Source: Alphaproteobacteria bacterium (GTDB lineage Bacteria > Pseudomonadota > Alphaproteobacteria > Micropepsales > Micropepsaceae). From it: a DNA stretch of 64,000 nucleotides. The position numbers and the translations under genes are program-made. Of the stretch, positions 50,634 through 59,187 are shown piece by piece (within the stretch, counting starts at the first letter, position 1; each line of letters opens with the position of its first letter). The stretch lies in the NCBI GenBank assembly GCA_947475445.1, contig CANJLC010000002.1, forward strand, positions 62,001 to 126,000, read 5' to 3'. The notes beneath the pieces were generated by a model. That model worked only from the letters and a program-made list of their open reading frames with translations, had not been told where the DNA came from and made no database searches.

Positions 50634-52330
50634 TTGCCCTCGAGCGACGCTTTTTTCAGCATGCTGGTGATCTGAAGAATTGTATCCGCGGAAAGGCCCG
50701 GATTCGGCATTGTTGTCCCGGGGGCGAAATCCTCCGGCGACGTCAGAAACGCCGCCAGGCTTTCCTCGTCCCAGACGCCGCCCTTTTTCCTCAGGCCCTC
50801 GGAATAGTTGGCGAAGGCCCCGCCGGCAATCTTGCGGCCGTAAACGCCGTTCAGGGTGGGCACGGTAAAGGAGGGGTTGCGGGCTGCCAGGGAATGGCAC
50901 TGCTTGCAGGCCGAGAAGATCACATCGTTATAGGCGTTGCGGGGATCGATATTGGGCTGTCCCGACCAGGCATAGTCGGTGTTCGGCGTCAGGAAGACCA
51001 GCGCGCCATCATCGGTCAGAAGAATGATCTGCCCCCTGGCATTGACCACATCCCGGATGCGGCGGCCGATCAGAATGCTTTCAGAGGAAATGACGTGGCC
51101 GTTCCTGATGCGCAGATGGATCAGCGACAGTCCCTTGAGCGATCCCACCAGGAAGTCGCCGTTCCACTTTTCGTCGAACGCCCTGACCTCGACGATCGAA
51201 GTTGGCGCGATTGAAGGAACCCAGGCAAAGACCGGATCAATCAATTTTCCGCGGTCCGGAATGGTGCCGGTCTTGGCCGTATCGATAAGCGTGGGCAGAA
51301 CGCTGAAGCCCGCCGCATATTTGCCGTCCTTCACGATCTCGCCGACGGGCCCCCTGCCGAACGGCCAGGCATATTGCGTTCCCCAGAAGATATAGGGCCA
51401 GCCATAATTGCCGCCTTCCACCATCAGATTTAGTTCGTCACCGCCGCGCTCGCCATTTTCCGTTTCCCAAAGCTCGCCCTTCGAACTGACGACCAGGCCT
51501 TCCGGTACGCGCAGCCCAATGCTCAGAACGGTCAATTTCCCCGAGGGCAGGTCGAGCTTGTAGCTCTTTCCGAGCATGGATGTTCTGTCCTGGGCGGCGG
51601 CATGGATGCCCAGATTGTTCAGATTATAGTCGCCCAGGGCGAAGAACAGCGTATCGCCCGCGAAGCTCATCTTGCCCCCGGCGGCGTGGCCGAAATAATA
51701 AGGCGGCTTCAGTTCCGCGCTCTTGAATACGGTTTGCCAGCCGCCAACCGGCACCGCGGTATCCTTCTGCAAAAGGATTTTCGAGATTTCAAAATGGGTG
51801 GCATCCGGGCCCGCGTCATAGACTTCGTAGCTGGCGTAAAGGTAGCCAGATTTCGCATGATAGCGGACATCATGGGAAATCAGCGTGGCGGGGTTCAGGG
51901 GGAATTTGGAATGCGCCACATATTCGCTGACATGCATGGGCAGGTCGGGAAAGGGCTTTGAATCAATGTTGCCGCCATCGTAAACCAGGAAGTGCCCCAG
52001 GCGGTCGAGTATGACGAGCTTGCCGCCGACCGCTTCAATGGCGCCCCCGTCGGTGGCGAATTTCTCCCGCCCGGCCAGAGGATCGGTGGTCATGATCAGG
52101 GACACGGCATTGCTCTGCACGATTTCCGAAGCGCCTTGCGACGCAACGGCCAGCGGAACAGGGTTGATCGGACCCTGCGCCGACACGACGCGGACGGGCG
52201 TTTCGTAGGTTCTGGCGGCAGCCACGATCAGCACGAAGCCCAGCGCTGCCATCAAAATCGATATCGGGAGACCGAGAATTCCGATGGCGGCGGTGAGTTT
52301 CGACAGACCGGCCAGATTTCGCGCCTTCAT
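50627..52330 (-). CDS. Membrane-anchored sugar dehydrogenase-cytochrome c fusion
   Basis: The 567-residue protein has one N-terminal membrane helix (about 10-40). A beta-propeller of the glucose/sorbosone dehydrogenase family follows (RVPEGLVVSSKGELWETENGERGGDELNLMVEGGNYGWPYI). A C-terminal cytochrome c domain carries the heme motif CKQCH near 470 and a likely axial Met in GTTMPNPG. Members are soluble PQQ-dependent sugar dehydrogenases; the fused heme would pass electrons to the respiratory chain in the periplasm. PQQ synthesis genes are not in the window. ATG 52330 is chosen because the hydrophobic anchor starts soon after. Confidence 0.85.
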   Translation of the reverse strand: MKARNLAGLSKLTAAIGILGLPISILMAALGFVLIVAAARTYETPVRVVSAQGPINPVPLAVASQGASEIVQSNAVSLIMTTDPLAGREKFATDGGAIEAVGGKLVILDRLGHFLVYDGGNIDSKPFPDLPMHVSEYVAHSKFPLNPATLISHDVRYHAKSGYLYASYEVYDAGPDATHFEISKILLQKDTAVPVGGWQTVFKSAELKPPYYFGHAAGGKMSFAGDTLFFALGDYNLNNLGIHAAAQDRTSMLGKSYKLDLPSGKLTVLSIGLRVPEGLVVSSKGELWETENGERGGDELNLMVEGGNYGWPYIFWGTQYAWPFGRGPVGEIVKDGKYAAGFSVLPTLIDTAKTGTIPDRGKLIDPVFAWVPSIAPTSIVEVRAFDEKWNGDFLVGSLKGLSLIHLRIRNGHVISSESILIGRRIRDVVNARGQIILLTDDGALVFLTPNTDYAWSGQPNIDPRNAYNDVIFSACKQCHSLAARNPSFTVPTLNGVYGRKIAGGAFANYSEGLRKKGGVWDEESLAAFLTSPEDFAPGTTMPNPGLSADTILQITSMLKKASLEGNQ

Positions 52331-52373
52331 GACAACCCCATGAGACCGCCAAGGCCGCCAAGCGGCAATGCGG

Positions 52374-53132
52374 TCAGTTCTTCGTGAATTCAAACATGCC
52401 GCAACCGAAGACTTCGTTTTCCACGACTTCGATTCCGCAATCGCGATGGAATTTCCTGTCATCCGTGACGCAGGAGAAGGAGACCAGCGGCAGGCCGACG
52501 GCTTCCACGATAGTATGGGGGGAGATGACGCGCTGGGCGTTGAACATCAGCCGTTCCTTGCCGCATGGCACGGCGAAATAAAGCCGGCCCCCGGGTTTCA
52601 CCACGCGCGCCAGGGATTTCATGAACTGGATGTGCCCGATGGGATTGACCGGGTCGCCATACCGCCCGAGGCCGAAATGCTCCGCGGCGTGGAGGCTGGA
52701 GATGGAATCGACGGAACCGTCCGCGTAGGGCGTCAGCGTGGTGCCGTCGGCGACCAGCGTGCTGAGCCCGTCTATCAGGCCTTCGGAAGGCCGCACGTCC
52801 ACGAGTTCGACGGACATGAAGGTCAGCAAATGGGAAACGAATCCCGAGATGGAAGATCCGATATCCACATGACGCTCGGGACGCCGCGCATAAATGCGGC
52901 GGGCCGCCCACAAGTCCATATAGAAATAGTGAGGGTCGAGATCGCCGTTGGAAACATAGCGCTCGTGCATGATCGGATACAGGGCCGTTATCGGCATTGC
53001 ACCCGGCACGCCCCTGGCGCGCCGCTTGTAGTCGCGCAAGTCCCGCAGGAAGGCGGGGATGCCGCGCAGCGAGCGCACGGTCTTGCGCGGGTCAAACCCG
53101 AGCTGAATCAGGACATGATAGAGAAGTCTCAC
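52374..53132 (-). CDS. DUF268 family methyltransferase-like protein
   Basis: The 252-residue protein fits the DUF268 pattern: YFYMDLWAARRIYARRPERHVDIGSSISGF near residue 70, then SISSLHAAEHFGLGRYGDPVNPIGH, VVKPGGRLYFAVPCGKERLMFNAQRVI and a closing VVENEVFGCGMFEF. VDIGSSISGF stands where SAM motif I is expected, so a methyltransferase fold is likely, although activity has not been shown for the family to my knowledge. It is placed 43 bases before the dehydrogenase and 65 after the CgeB-like gene in the same direction. Confidence 0.8.
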   Translation of the reverse strand: MRLLYHVLIQLGFDPRKTVRSLRGIPAFLRDLRDYKRRARGVPGAMPITALYPIMHERYVSNGDLDPHYFYMDLWAARRIYARRPERHVDIGSSISGFVSHLLTFMSVELVDVRPSEGLIDGLSTLVADGTTLTPYADGSVDSISSLHAAEHFGLGRYGDPVNPIGHIQFMKSLARVVKPGGRLYFAVPCGKERLMFNAQRVISPHTIVEAVGLPLVSFSCVTDDRKFHRDCGIEVVENEVFGCGMFEFTKN

Positions 53133-53197
53133 AGATATTGTCTCCTTGGCCGTGCCCGGGCCTGCGGGTCATATGATTGCATTCTTGCAGAAAATAG

Positions 53198-54214
53198 TCA
53201 CTGGCGGCCAGGCAGGGCCGCTTCCAGAACAGCCCTGAAGCGGTGTTCATAGGTGTGTTCGCGGCAGGCTCTCTCATGGGCCTTCTGCGCCATCGCGCAC
53301 CGTTCCTGCGGGTGCGCAAGATAGTAGCGTATCTGCGCGGCGCATTGCTCGGGGCTGTTGAAGATCGCGATCTCCTTGCCGATGTCGAAATAATGCTCCA
53401 GGCCGGGCGCGTAGTGGCTCAGTTCGAATCCGCCTGCCAGGGGAATTTCGAAATTGCGCGCCTTCATCTGCTCGACCCGTTTCTTGCTGCGCAGAAAGCG
53501 TGCGGCATTCATGGGATGGGCGAAGATGAATCCGATATCGTTCTGCACGCTGTTCGACAAATTGAGGTTGATGCGCGAGGACTGGAAAAAGCTGCTGAGC
53601 TTTTCGGCGGGCAGTGGGCCGTTGGGCCAGCCATGCCCATAACACTCTACTTTGATGCCTTCCTTTTGAAGGCGGCCCACGTACCAGTTGCGCACTTCGT
53701 TGCGGATGCCGACAAAGGATATGTTGGAACGAAAGCTGCCGTCGGGCGGCAGCGCGTCATGCGCCCCCAGCTTCGGATCGGCCGCCCATTGGGAAAGAAT
53801 GGCCTTGGCGCCGAGCCGCGCATATTTGTCCAGGGCCCAGGGATCGGTGGTGGCGCAAAAGGAAAAGTGCCGGGCGTATCGGCGCGTATAGCTTTCAAAG
53901 CGCCACTGGTCGTCGCCGAACCAGGCGATGGTGGTGGCGCGCGTCTTCAGCCGATCCAGGAATTCGGGACGGAACTGGTCCTTGTAGGTGGTGAAGAAAA
54001 TCACATCGGGCGCATAGTCGGCGACCGTCCGTTCCAGCTCCTGTTCTATCCGGGCGGGATCGTCCAGGAATTCGTCATACCAGAAGGGTTTGGCTTCGCG
54101 GCAGATACTGGCCATGGGATCGAAAAAGGCGGATCTTTCGCCGCTTTCGCCGCTTTCTTTCTTGCCATAGCCCCATTGCATCAGCACGGCCAGGAGGCGG
54201 ATATCCATGGTCAT
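53198..54214 (-). CDS. CgeB-like glycosyltransferase
   Basis: The 338-residue GT-B protein opens MDIRLLAVLMQWGYGK and carries DVIFFTTYKDQF and TIAWFGDDQWRFE. A C-terminal nucleotide-sugar domain (about 165-335) has NISFVGIRNEVRNWYVGRL, IRTNL-like INLNLSNSVQ, MKARNFEIPLAGGFEL and the tail pattern QKAHERACREHTYEHRF. This is the CgeB/DUF3880 layout found in spore-coat and O-antigen clusters. The sugar and linkage are unknown. It starts 11 bases after rfbH, so it may add the 3,6-dideoxyhexose made by rfbFGH. That is inference from position. Confidence 0.82.
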   Translation of the reverse strand: MTMDIRLLAVLMQWGYGKKESGESGERSAFFDPMASICREAKPFWYDEFLDDPARIEQELERTVADYAPDVIFFTTYKDQFRPEFLDRLKTRATTIAWFGDDQWRFESYTRRYARHFSFCATTDPWALDKYARLGAKAILSQWAADPKLGAHDALPPDGSFRSNISFVGIRNEVRNWYVGRLQKEGIKVECYGHGWPNGPLPAEKLSSFFQSSRINLNLSNSVQNDIGFIFAHPMNAARFLRSKKRVEQMKARNFEIPLAGGFELSHYAPGLEHYFDIGKEIAIFNSPEQCAAQIRYYLAHPQERCAMAQKAHERACREHTYEHRFRAVLEAALPGRQ

Positions 54215-54225
54215 GCCATCAACTC

Positions 54226-55596
54226 CTAGCGCCGGCAGAAAGCGGTGATCTGCTCTATGGCGTAGTTCAGGTGATCTTCTCTGAGGCCCGGATAGAGGCC
54301 AATCCAGAACGTGGAGGTCATCACTGTATCGCTGTTGGTCATCTCGCCCACCACGCGGTATTCGCGGCCCTTCATGTAGGGCTGGCGCAGCAGATTGCCG
54401 CCGAACAGGAGGCGGGTGTGGACGTTCTTTTCATTCAGGTACTGGACCAGCTCGTCACGGCTGAAGGGCGCGCCCGGGCGCACGGTGATGGGAAAGCCGA
54501 ACCAGCTGGGTTCGGACTTGGGCGTGGCTTCGGGAAGGATGAGGAATTCCTCCACGGCCTTGAGGCCCTTTTTCAGGAACGCGAAATTGTGCCGGCGCGC
54601 GGCGATGAAGCCTTCCAGCCGGTCCATCTGGGCCAGGCCGACAGCGGCCTGCATGTCGGTGATCTTCAGGTTATAGCCCAGGTTGGAATAGGTATATTTG
54701 TGGTCATAACCCTTGGGCAAATCGCCCAGCTTCCACTGGAAGCGCTTGTTGCAGGTATTGTCCACGCCCGGCGGGCAATAGCAGTCGCGGCCCCAGTCGC
54801 GCACCGATTCCAAAGCGCGCTTGAGCAATCCGTCATTGGTGAAGACCGCCCCGCCTTCGCCCATGGTGATGTGATGGGCCGGATAGAAGCTGACCGTACC
54901 GACATCGCCGAAGGTGCCGATCATCTTGCCGTCATAGGTGGCACCCAAGGCATCGCAACTGTCTTCCACCACCCACAGGTCGTGCTTCTTGGCGAGGTCC
55001 ATCACCACGTCCAGCGCAAAGGGATTGCCCAGCGTATGGGCCACCATGATGGCCTTGGTCTTGGGGCTGATCGCGGCCTCGATCATGTCGGGGCGGATAT
55101 TGTAGGTGGGAATGTCCACATCCACGAACACCGGCATCATGCCGTTCTGGATGGCCGGGTTCAGCGTGGTGGGAAAGCCGGTGGCGCAGGTGATGACTTC
55201 GTCGCCGGGCATCAGGCGCTGCTTGCCCAGCAGCGGCGAGGTCAGCGCGCTCATCGCCACCAGGTTGGCGGAGGAACCCGAATTGACGGTCAGCGCGAAA
55301 CGCAGGCCCAAATAGGCGGCCAGCCGCGCCTCGAAGGCGTCGTTGAAACGGCCCGTGGTCAGCCAGAAATCCAGCGAGGAATCCACCAGGCTGCGCAGTT
55401 CCGGCGCGCCATAGACCTTGCCCGACACCGGCACCACGGGCTTGTCCGCCACGAATTCGCGCGGGCCATGGGCGAGGGCGGCGTATTTCTCGGTCAATTC
55501 CAGGATCTGGGCGCGCAGCGCGGCGGCTTCGCTGGTCTCGGGCTTGGCCTTGCCGGTGGGCGTCTTGGCGTCGTCGGGCTTGGTGTCGGTCGTCAC
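54226..55596 (-). CDS. rfbH: CDP-4-keto-6-deoxyglucose 3-dehydratase (RfbH/E1)
   Basis: RfbH is a PMP-dependent, iron-sulfur dehydratase that removes the C3 hydroxyl on the way to CDP-4-keto-3,6-dideoxyglucose. The 456-residue DegT-fold protein has His in place of the usual PLP-Lys ([16 protein letters not shown], His241/242), the hallmark of E1. Its cysteines C213, C272, C274 and C282 reproduce the [2Fe-2S] spacing. A 45-residue charged N-terminal lead precedes the fold. GTG 55596 overlaps rfbG as GTGA. The reductase partner RfbI is not seen in this window. Confidence 0.95.
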   Translation of the reverse strand: MTTDTKPDDAKTPTGKAKPETSEAAALRAQILELTEKYAALAHGPREFVADKPVVPVSGKVYGAPELRSLVDSSLDFWLTTGRFNDAFEARLAAYLGLRFALTVNSGSSANLVAMSALTSPLLGKQRLMPGDEVITCATGFPTTLNPAIQNGMMPVFVDVDIPTYNIRPDMIEAAISPKTKAIMVAHTLGNPFALDVVMDLAKKHDLWVVEDSCDALGATYDGKMIGTFGDVGTVSFYPAHHITMGEGGAVFTNDGLLKRALESVRDWGRDCYCPPGVDNTCNKRFQWKLGDLPKGYDHKYTYSNLGYNLKITDMQAAVGLAQMDRLEGFIAARRHNFAFLKKGLKAVEEFLILPEATPKSEPSWFGFPITVRPGAPFSRDELVQYLNEKNVHTRLLFGGNLLRQPYMKGREYRVVGEMTNSDTVMTSTFWIGLYPGLREDHLNYAIEQITAFCRR

Positions 55597-56672
55597 GCGC
55601 TTACTCTCCTGGAAGCTGGCGCACCAGCCAGATGTTCGTCAATCTGCTTGAGGGTGAAGGCGCGCATGTCGGCGCCTTCGGCATAGGCCTTGTACCAGGC
55701 CATGGTCTGGCCGACGCCGTCTTCAAAACCCCAGCGCGGCTGCCAGCCCAGTTTGGTGTGGGCCTTGGTGGAATCCAGCTTCAGCAGCGTGGCTTCATGC
55801 ACGGCATTGGGATCGGGCTGGATCGAGAGCGCGTCCGGCGTGCCCCACAATTTCACGATCAAATTGGCGAGGGTGCCGACGCTTTGTTCGCTGTCCTTGC
55901 CGGGGCCGAAATTCCAGCCTTCCCATTTGGTGGGACCGGACGCCAGCAGCGCTTCGGCCACCTTCAAGTAGCCGGACAGGGGCTCCAGCACATGCTGCCA
56001 GGGGCGGATGGCGTCGGGACGGCGGATGATGATTTTTTCGCCCGCGATCAGGCCGCGCGCCAGGTCGCAGACAATGCGGTCCTTGGCCCAGTCGCCGCCG
56101 CCGATCACGTTGCCGGCGCGCACCGATGTCAGCGAACCGTGATTGCCGGCGTCGAAATAGGAACGGCCATAGGCGGCGGTAACCAGCTCGGCACAGCCCT
56201 TGGAACTGGAATAGGGATCATGCCCGCCCATGGCGTCGCCTTCGCGATAGGGCGTCATGGCCTCACGGTTCTCGTAAGCTTTGTCCGATGTGATCACGAG
56301 CGTGGCTTTCACGCCGGGCGTCTGTTTGACGGCTTCCAGCACATGCACCGTGCCCATGACGTTGACGTCATAGGTCTCCACCGGGATCTTGTAGGAATCG
56401 CGCACCAGCGGCTGGGCCGCCATGTGCAGCACGACATCGGGCTTGAAGGTGGTCATTGCCGCGTTCAGCTTCGCCACGTCGCGGATATCGCCGATATGGT
56501 GTTCAATGCCCTCGGCCACGCGGGCGATGGTGAACAGGTTGGGATCGGTGGGCGGCGTCAGGGCATAGCCGCTGACCTTCGCTCCCAGCCGCGCCAGCAG
56601 CAGCGTCATCCAGGAACCCTTGAAGCCGGTATGTCCTGTCAGGAAAACGCGTTTGCCGTTCCAGATACTCAT
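55593..56672 (-). CDS. rfbG: CDP-glucose 4,6-dehydratase
   Basis: RfbG turns CDP-glucose into CDP-4-keto-6-deoxyglucose with tightly bound NAD. The 359-residue extended SDR has [24 protein letters not shown] near residue 7, [12 protein letters not shown], the catalytic [12 protein letters not shown] near 158, and [22 protein letters not shown] and [14 protein letters not shown], all typical of this enzyme. ATG 56672 overlaps the rfbF stop as ATGA, so the longer ORF in the track is not used. Second gene of rfbF-rfbG-rfbH. Confidence 0.96.
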   Translation of the reverse strand: MSIWNGKRVFLTGHTGFKGSWMTLLLARLGAKVSGYALTPPTDPNLFTIARVAEGIEHHIGDIRDVAKLNAAMTTFKPDVVLHMAAQPLVRDSYKIPVETYDVNVMGTVHVLEAVKQTPGVKATLVITSDKAYENREAMTPYREGDAMGGHDPYSSSKGCAELVTAAYGRSYFDAGNHGSLTSVRAGNVIGGGDWAKDRIVCDLARGLIAGEKIIIRRPDAIRPWQHVLEPLSGYLKVAEALLASGPTKWEGWNFGPGKDSEQSVGTLANLIVKLWGTPDALSIQPDPNAVHEATLLKLDSTKAHTKLGWQPRWGFEDGVGQTMAWYKAYAEGADMRAFTLKQIDEHLAGAPASRRVSA

Positions 56673-57445
56673 TTCTTCCAGACCTGCCACGGCGCCTTGC
56701 CGGAGGCCCATAATTCTTCCAGGTGGTTTTTGTCGCGCAGCGTGTCCATCGCCTGCCAGAAGCCGGGATGTTCGAAGGCCTGCAACTGGCCTTCCGCGGC
56801 CAGGCGTTCCATCGGCTCTTTTTCCCACAGGGTGGAATCGCCGGCGACGTAATCCAGCACCTTGGGCGAGAGCACGAAGAAGCCGCCATTGATCAGGCCG
56901 CCTTCGCTGATGGGCTTTTCCTCGAAGCGCTCGACGCGCGAACCGTCCATAACCAGCGCGCCGAAGCGGGCGATGGGGCGCACGGCGGTGACGGTGGAAA
57001 GCTTGCCATGGGATTTGTGGAAGGCGATCAGCTTGCCGACATCGACATCGGCCACGCCGTCGCCATAGGTCAGGCAGAAGGCTTCGTCGTTGCCGATATA
57101 ATCGCGCACCCGCTTGAGGCGGCCGCCGGTCATGGTGCTGTCGCCAGTTTCAACCAGCGTGACTTTCCAGGGGTCGGCGTAGGTCTGGTGCACCGTGAGG
57201 TCGTTCTTCGCCACATCGATGGTGACGTCGGAGGTGTGCAGCTTGTAGTGGAAGAAATATTCCTTGATCTTGTAGCCCTTGTAGCCAAGGCAAACGATGA
57301 AATCGTTGATCCCGTAATGGGAGTAGATCTTCATGATGTGCCACAGGATCGGGCGGCCGCCGACCTCGACCATGGGCTTGGGCTTGGTCTCGGTTTCTTC
57401 GCTGAGGCGCGAGCCGAGCCCGCCTGCCAGAATGACTGCCTTCAT
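56669..57445 (-). CDS. rfbF: Glucose-1-phosphate cytidylyltransferase
   Basis: RfbF makes CDP-glucose from CTP and glucose-1-phosphate. The 258-residue protein begins with the nucleotide-binding motif MKAVILAGGLGSRLSEETETKPKPM. It carries GGRPILWHIMKIYSHYGINDF and FLTYGDGVADVD-like CLTYGDGVADVDVGKL, with the metal-binding Asp, and FEEKPISEGGLINGGFFVLSP. It is the first gene of the overlapping rfbFGH operon. The 131-base gap upstream separates it from the HAD gene; a TTGACC is present there but no convincing -10. Confidence 0.97.
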   Translation of the reverse strand: MKAVILAGGLGSRLSEETETKPKPMVEVGGRPILWHIMKIYSHYGINDFIVCLGYKGYKIKEYFFHYKLHTSDVTIDVAKNDLTVHQTYADPWKVTLVETGDSTMTGGRLKRVRDYIGNDEAFCLTYGDGVADVDVGKLIAFHKSHGKLSTVTAVRPIARFGALVMDGSRVERFEEKPISEGGLINGGFFVLSPKVLDYVAGDSTLWEKEPMERLAAEGQLQAFEHPGFWQAMDTLRDKNHLEELWASGKAPWQVWKK

Positions 57446-57576
57446 GGAAATATCCGCCTGAACCCCGGTTTTGGGGTGTCTTTTGGCAATAGGAGCATGA
57501 GCCGGTCAAGGCGGCCGCCCCCGGGCCTTGCCTGTTTGGCCAGCCTATCGGGTCCGCCGCACAAAATGAAGCTTTT

Positions 57577-58254
57577 TTAGCCTTTTAGCGTGCGCAAGAG
57601 GGCCGGCAGCCCCGCCAGCCCATCCAGCCGCACCTGGTGGGGGATGCCCTCCAGGGGCACGGTGGCATAGCCATAGGTGGCCAGGATGAAAGGCAGGCCT
57701 GCCCGCGCGGCCGCCTCTCCATCCACTTCGCTGTCCCCGACATAGACCGCCATGGCGGCAGGCACGCCCATTTTTTCCAGGGCCAGGTGCAGGGGATCAG
57801 GATAGGGCTTGGCCCGCGCCGTGGCGTCGCCGCCCACCACCGCCGCGAACAGGGGCGCCAGACCAAGGTCCGAGAGGAGGTTTTCGGTCAGCCCTTGGGG
57901 CTTGTTGGTGCAGATTCCCAGCGCCAGGCCGGAGGCGTAAAGCTGTTCCAGCATCGCCCTGGCGCCGGGGTAGAGATCGGCGGGATCAGCAGGCAGCACG
58001 GCGTAGACGGTGCGGAAATCGCCCAGGTCGCGCTCCGGCGTGGTGGCGTGGTCGCCGAAGGCGGCGGCCACCAGTTCGGCGGCGCCTCGGCTGACCAGGC
58101 TGCGGACTTTCTGTTCCGTGACGGCGATACCGCCGCGTGCTGCGATCACCTGGTTGAGGGCTTGGGCGATGGCGGGCGCGCTGTCGATCAGGGTGCCGTC
58201 CAGGTCGAAAAGGACGCCGGAGATTTTCGTGAGGCTGCTCAACGCGGCCGGCAC
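57577..58254 (-). CDS. HAD-family phosphatase (Gph-like)
   Basis: The 225-residue HAD hydrolase has motif 1 LFDLDGTLIDSAPAI near residue 15, a helical cap (about 28-90), motif 2 ICTNKP, motif 3 Lys in ARAKPYPDPL and motif 4 YVGDSEVDGEAAARAG. The sequence is close to phosphoglycolate phosphatases. In this setting it could instead remove phosphate from a sugar phosphate in nucleotide-sugar synthesis. GTG 58254 lies 16 bases inside the FkbM gene. A TTG six codons later is another possible start. Confidence 0.85.
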   Translation of the reverse strand: MPAALSSLTKISGVLFDLDGTLIDSAPAIAQALNQVIAARGGIAVTEQKVRSLVSRGAAELVAAAFGDHATTPERDLGDFRTVYAVLPADPADLYPGARAMLEQLYASGLALGICTNKPQGLTENLLSDLGLAPLFAAVVGGDATARAKPYPDPLHLALEKMGVPAAMAVYVGDSEVDGEAAARAGLPFILATYGYATVPLEGIPHQVRLDGLAGLPALLRTLKG

Positions 58255-59126
58255 AGCAGCAGCGGGAAGGCGTGTTCGGAGCTTTGCACCACGGGCGTGG
58301 CGCTATAGTCCTGCGCTTCCATGAAGGCCTGGATCTTGTCCATGCCTTCGCCATGCACTTCGATCATCAGCGCGGGACGGTAACGGGCGAGGAAGGGGCC
58401 CAAGGTCGGCACCACTTTATGTTCCGAACCCTCGACATCCATTTTCACGAAGTCCACCCGCTGCAAATTCATGCGCGCCGCCAGGTCGCCCAGGCTGGCG
58501 ACCTTGATGGTGGTGCCATCGCCCAGCCAGTCGCCGGCCTTGATTTCCACGATATAGGAACCCATCGAGCCGTCCGACGCGAAGCGGATGGTGGTGGACT
58601 TGTCCCAGGCGCCTTCCTGCAGCGCCGTGACATTGGCAAGGCCGTGGCGTTCCACATTCCTGGAAAGGGAATCGAAATTCTGCGGGTCCGGCTCCAGGGA
58701 AATCACCCGGCCTGCGGGTCCGACGGCGCGGGAAAATGCCAGCGTCGCCAGGCCGCAATTGGCGCCCAGGTCGAATACCACATCGCCCTCCTTCAGCCGC
58801 GCGGCGTCCAGATACATCGGATTGATGGACTCGCCCTCCGTAACGGAGGTGAAAAAGAAGTCTTCACCCGAGCCGGACAAATGGTGCCAGGCCGGGGTGG
58901 AATAATCCACCACCTGGTCGGTGCCGTTTTGCACCGGCCGCACCGCGCTGAAATAGATGTCGAATTCGGTGATGATGTCAGGATGGGTGAAGGCGTGATT
59001 TTTCTTCACGATCAGCACCGTGTTGCCACGGCGAAACGCCACGGCGCCGCCGCGATGCGTCATGGCGGCGGTCAGCCCGGCCGCCTGGGCGGAAGCCTGC
59101 AATCGCTTGAGCCGCACCCTGTCCAT
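58239..59126 (-). CDS. FkbM-family SAM methyltransferase
   Basis: The 295-residue protein has the FkbM core: DVVFDLGANCGLATLAFSRAVGP as SAM motif I near residue 115, VISLEPDPQNFDSLSRNVERHG, and the family-defining DFVKMDVEGSEHKVV near 225. An N-terminal domain of about 100 residues precedes it. FkbM enzymes O-methylate sugars or polyketides. The frame stays open for 20 codons above ATG 59126 without a normal start, so ATG is used. It follows the ThDP enzyme by 61 bases in the same direction. Confidence 0.88.
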   Translation of the reverse strand: MDRVRLKRLQASAQAAGLTAAMTHRGGAVAFRRGNTVLIVKKNHAFTHPDIITEFDIYFSAVRPVQNGTDQVVDYSTPAWHHLSGSGEDFFFTSVTEGESINPMYLDAARLKEGDVVFDLGANCGLATLAFSRAVGPAGRVISLEPDPQNFDSLSRNVERHGLANVTALQEGAWDKSTTIRFASDGSMGSYIVEIKAGDWLGDGTTIKVASLGDLAARMNLQRVDFVKMDVEGSEHKVVPTLGPFLARYRPALMIEVHGEGMDKIQAFMEAQDYSATPVVQSSEHAFPLLLCRPR

Positions 59127-59187
59127 CAGCGCGACGCCGCCGGGCAGCGCATTGAGAAGGGCTTTAAGGGGGTGCTGGATCAGGGGA

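Noticed and set aside
54271-56852. Long plus-strand ORFs over rfbH and rfbG
   Set aside because: Both are antisense shadows of genes with clear catalytic motifs.
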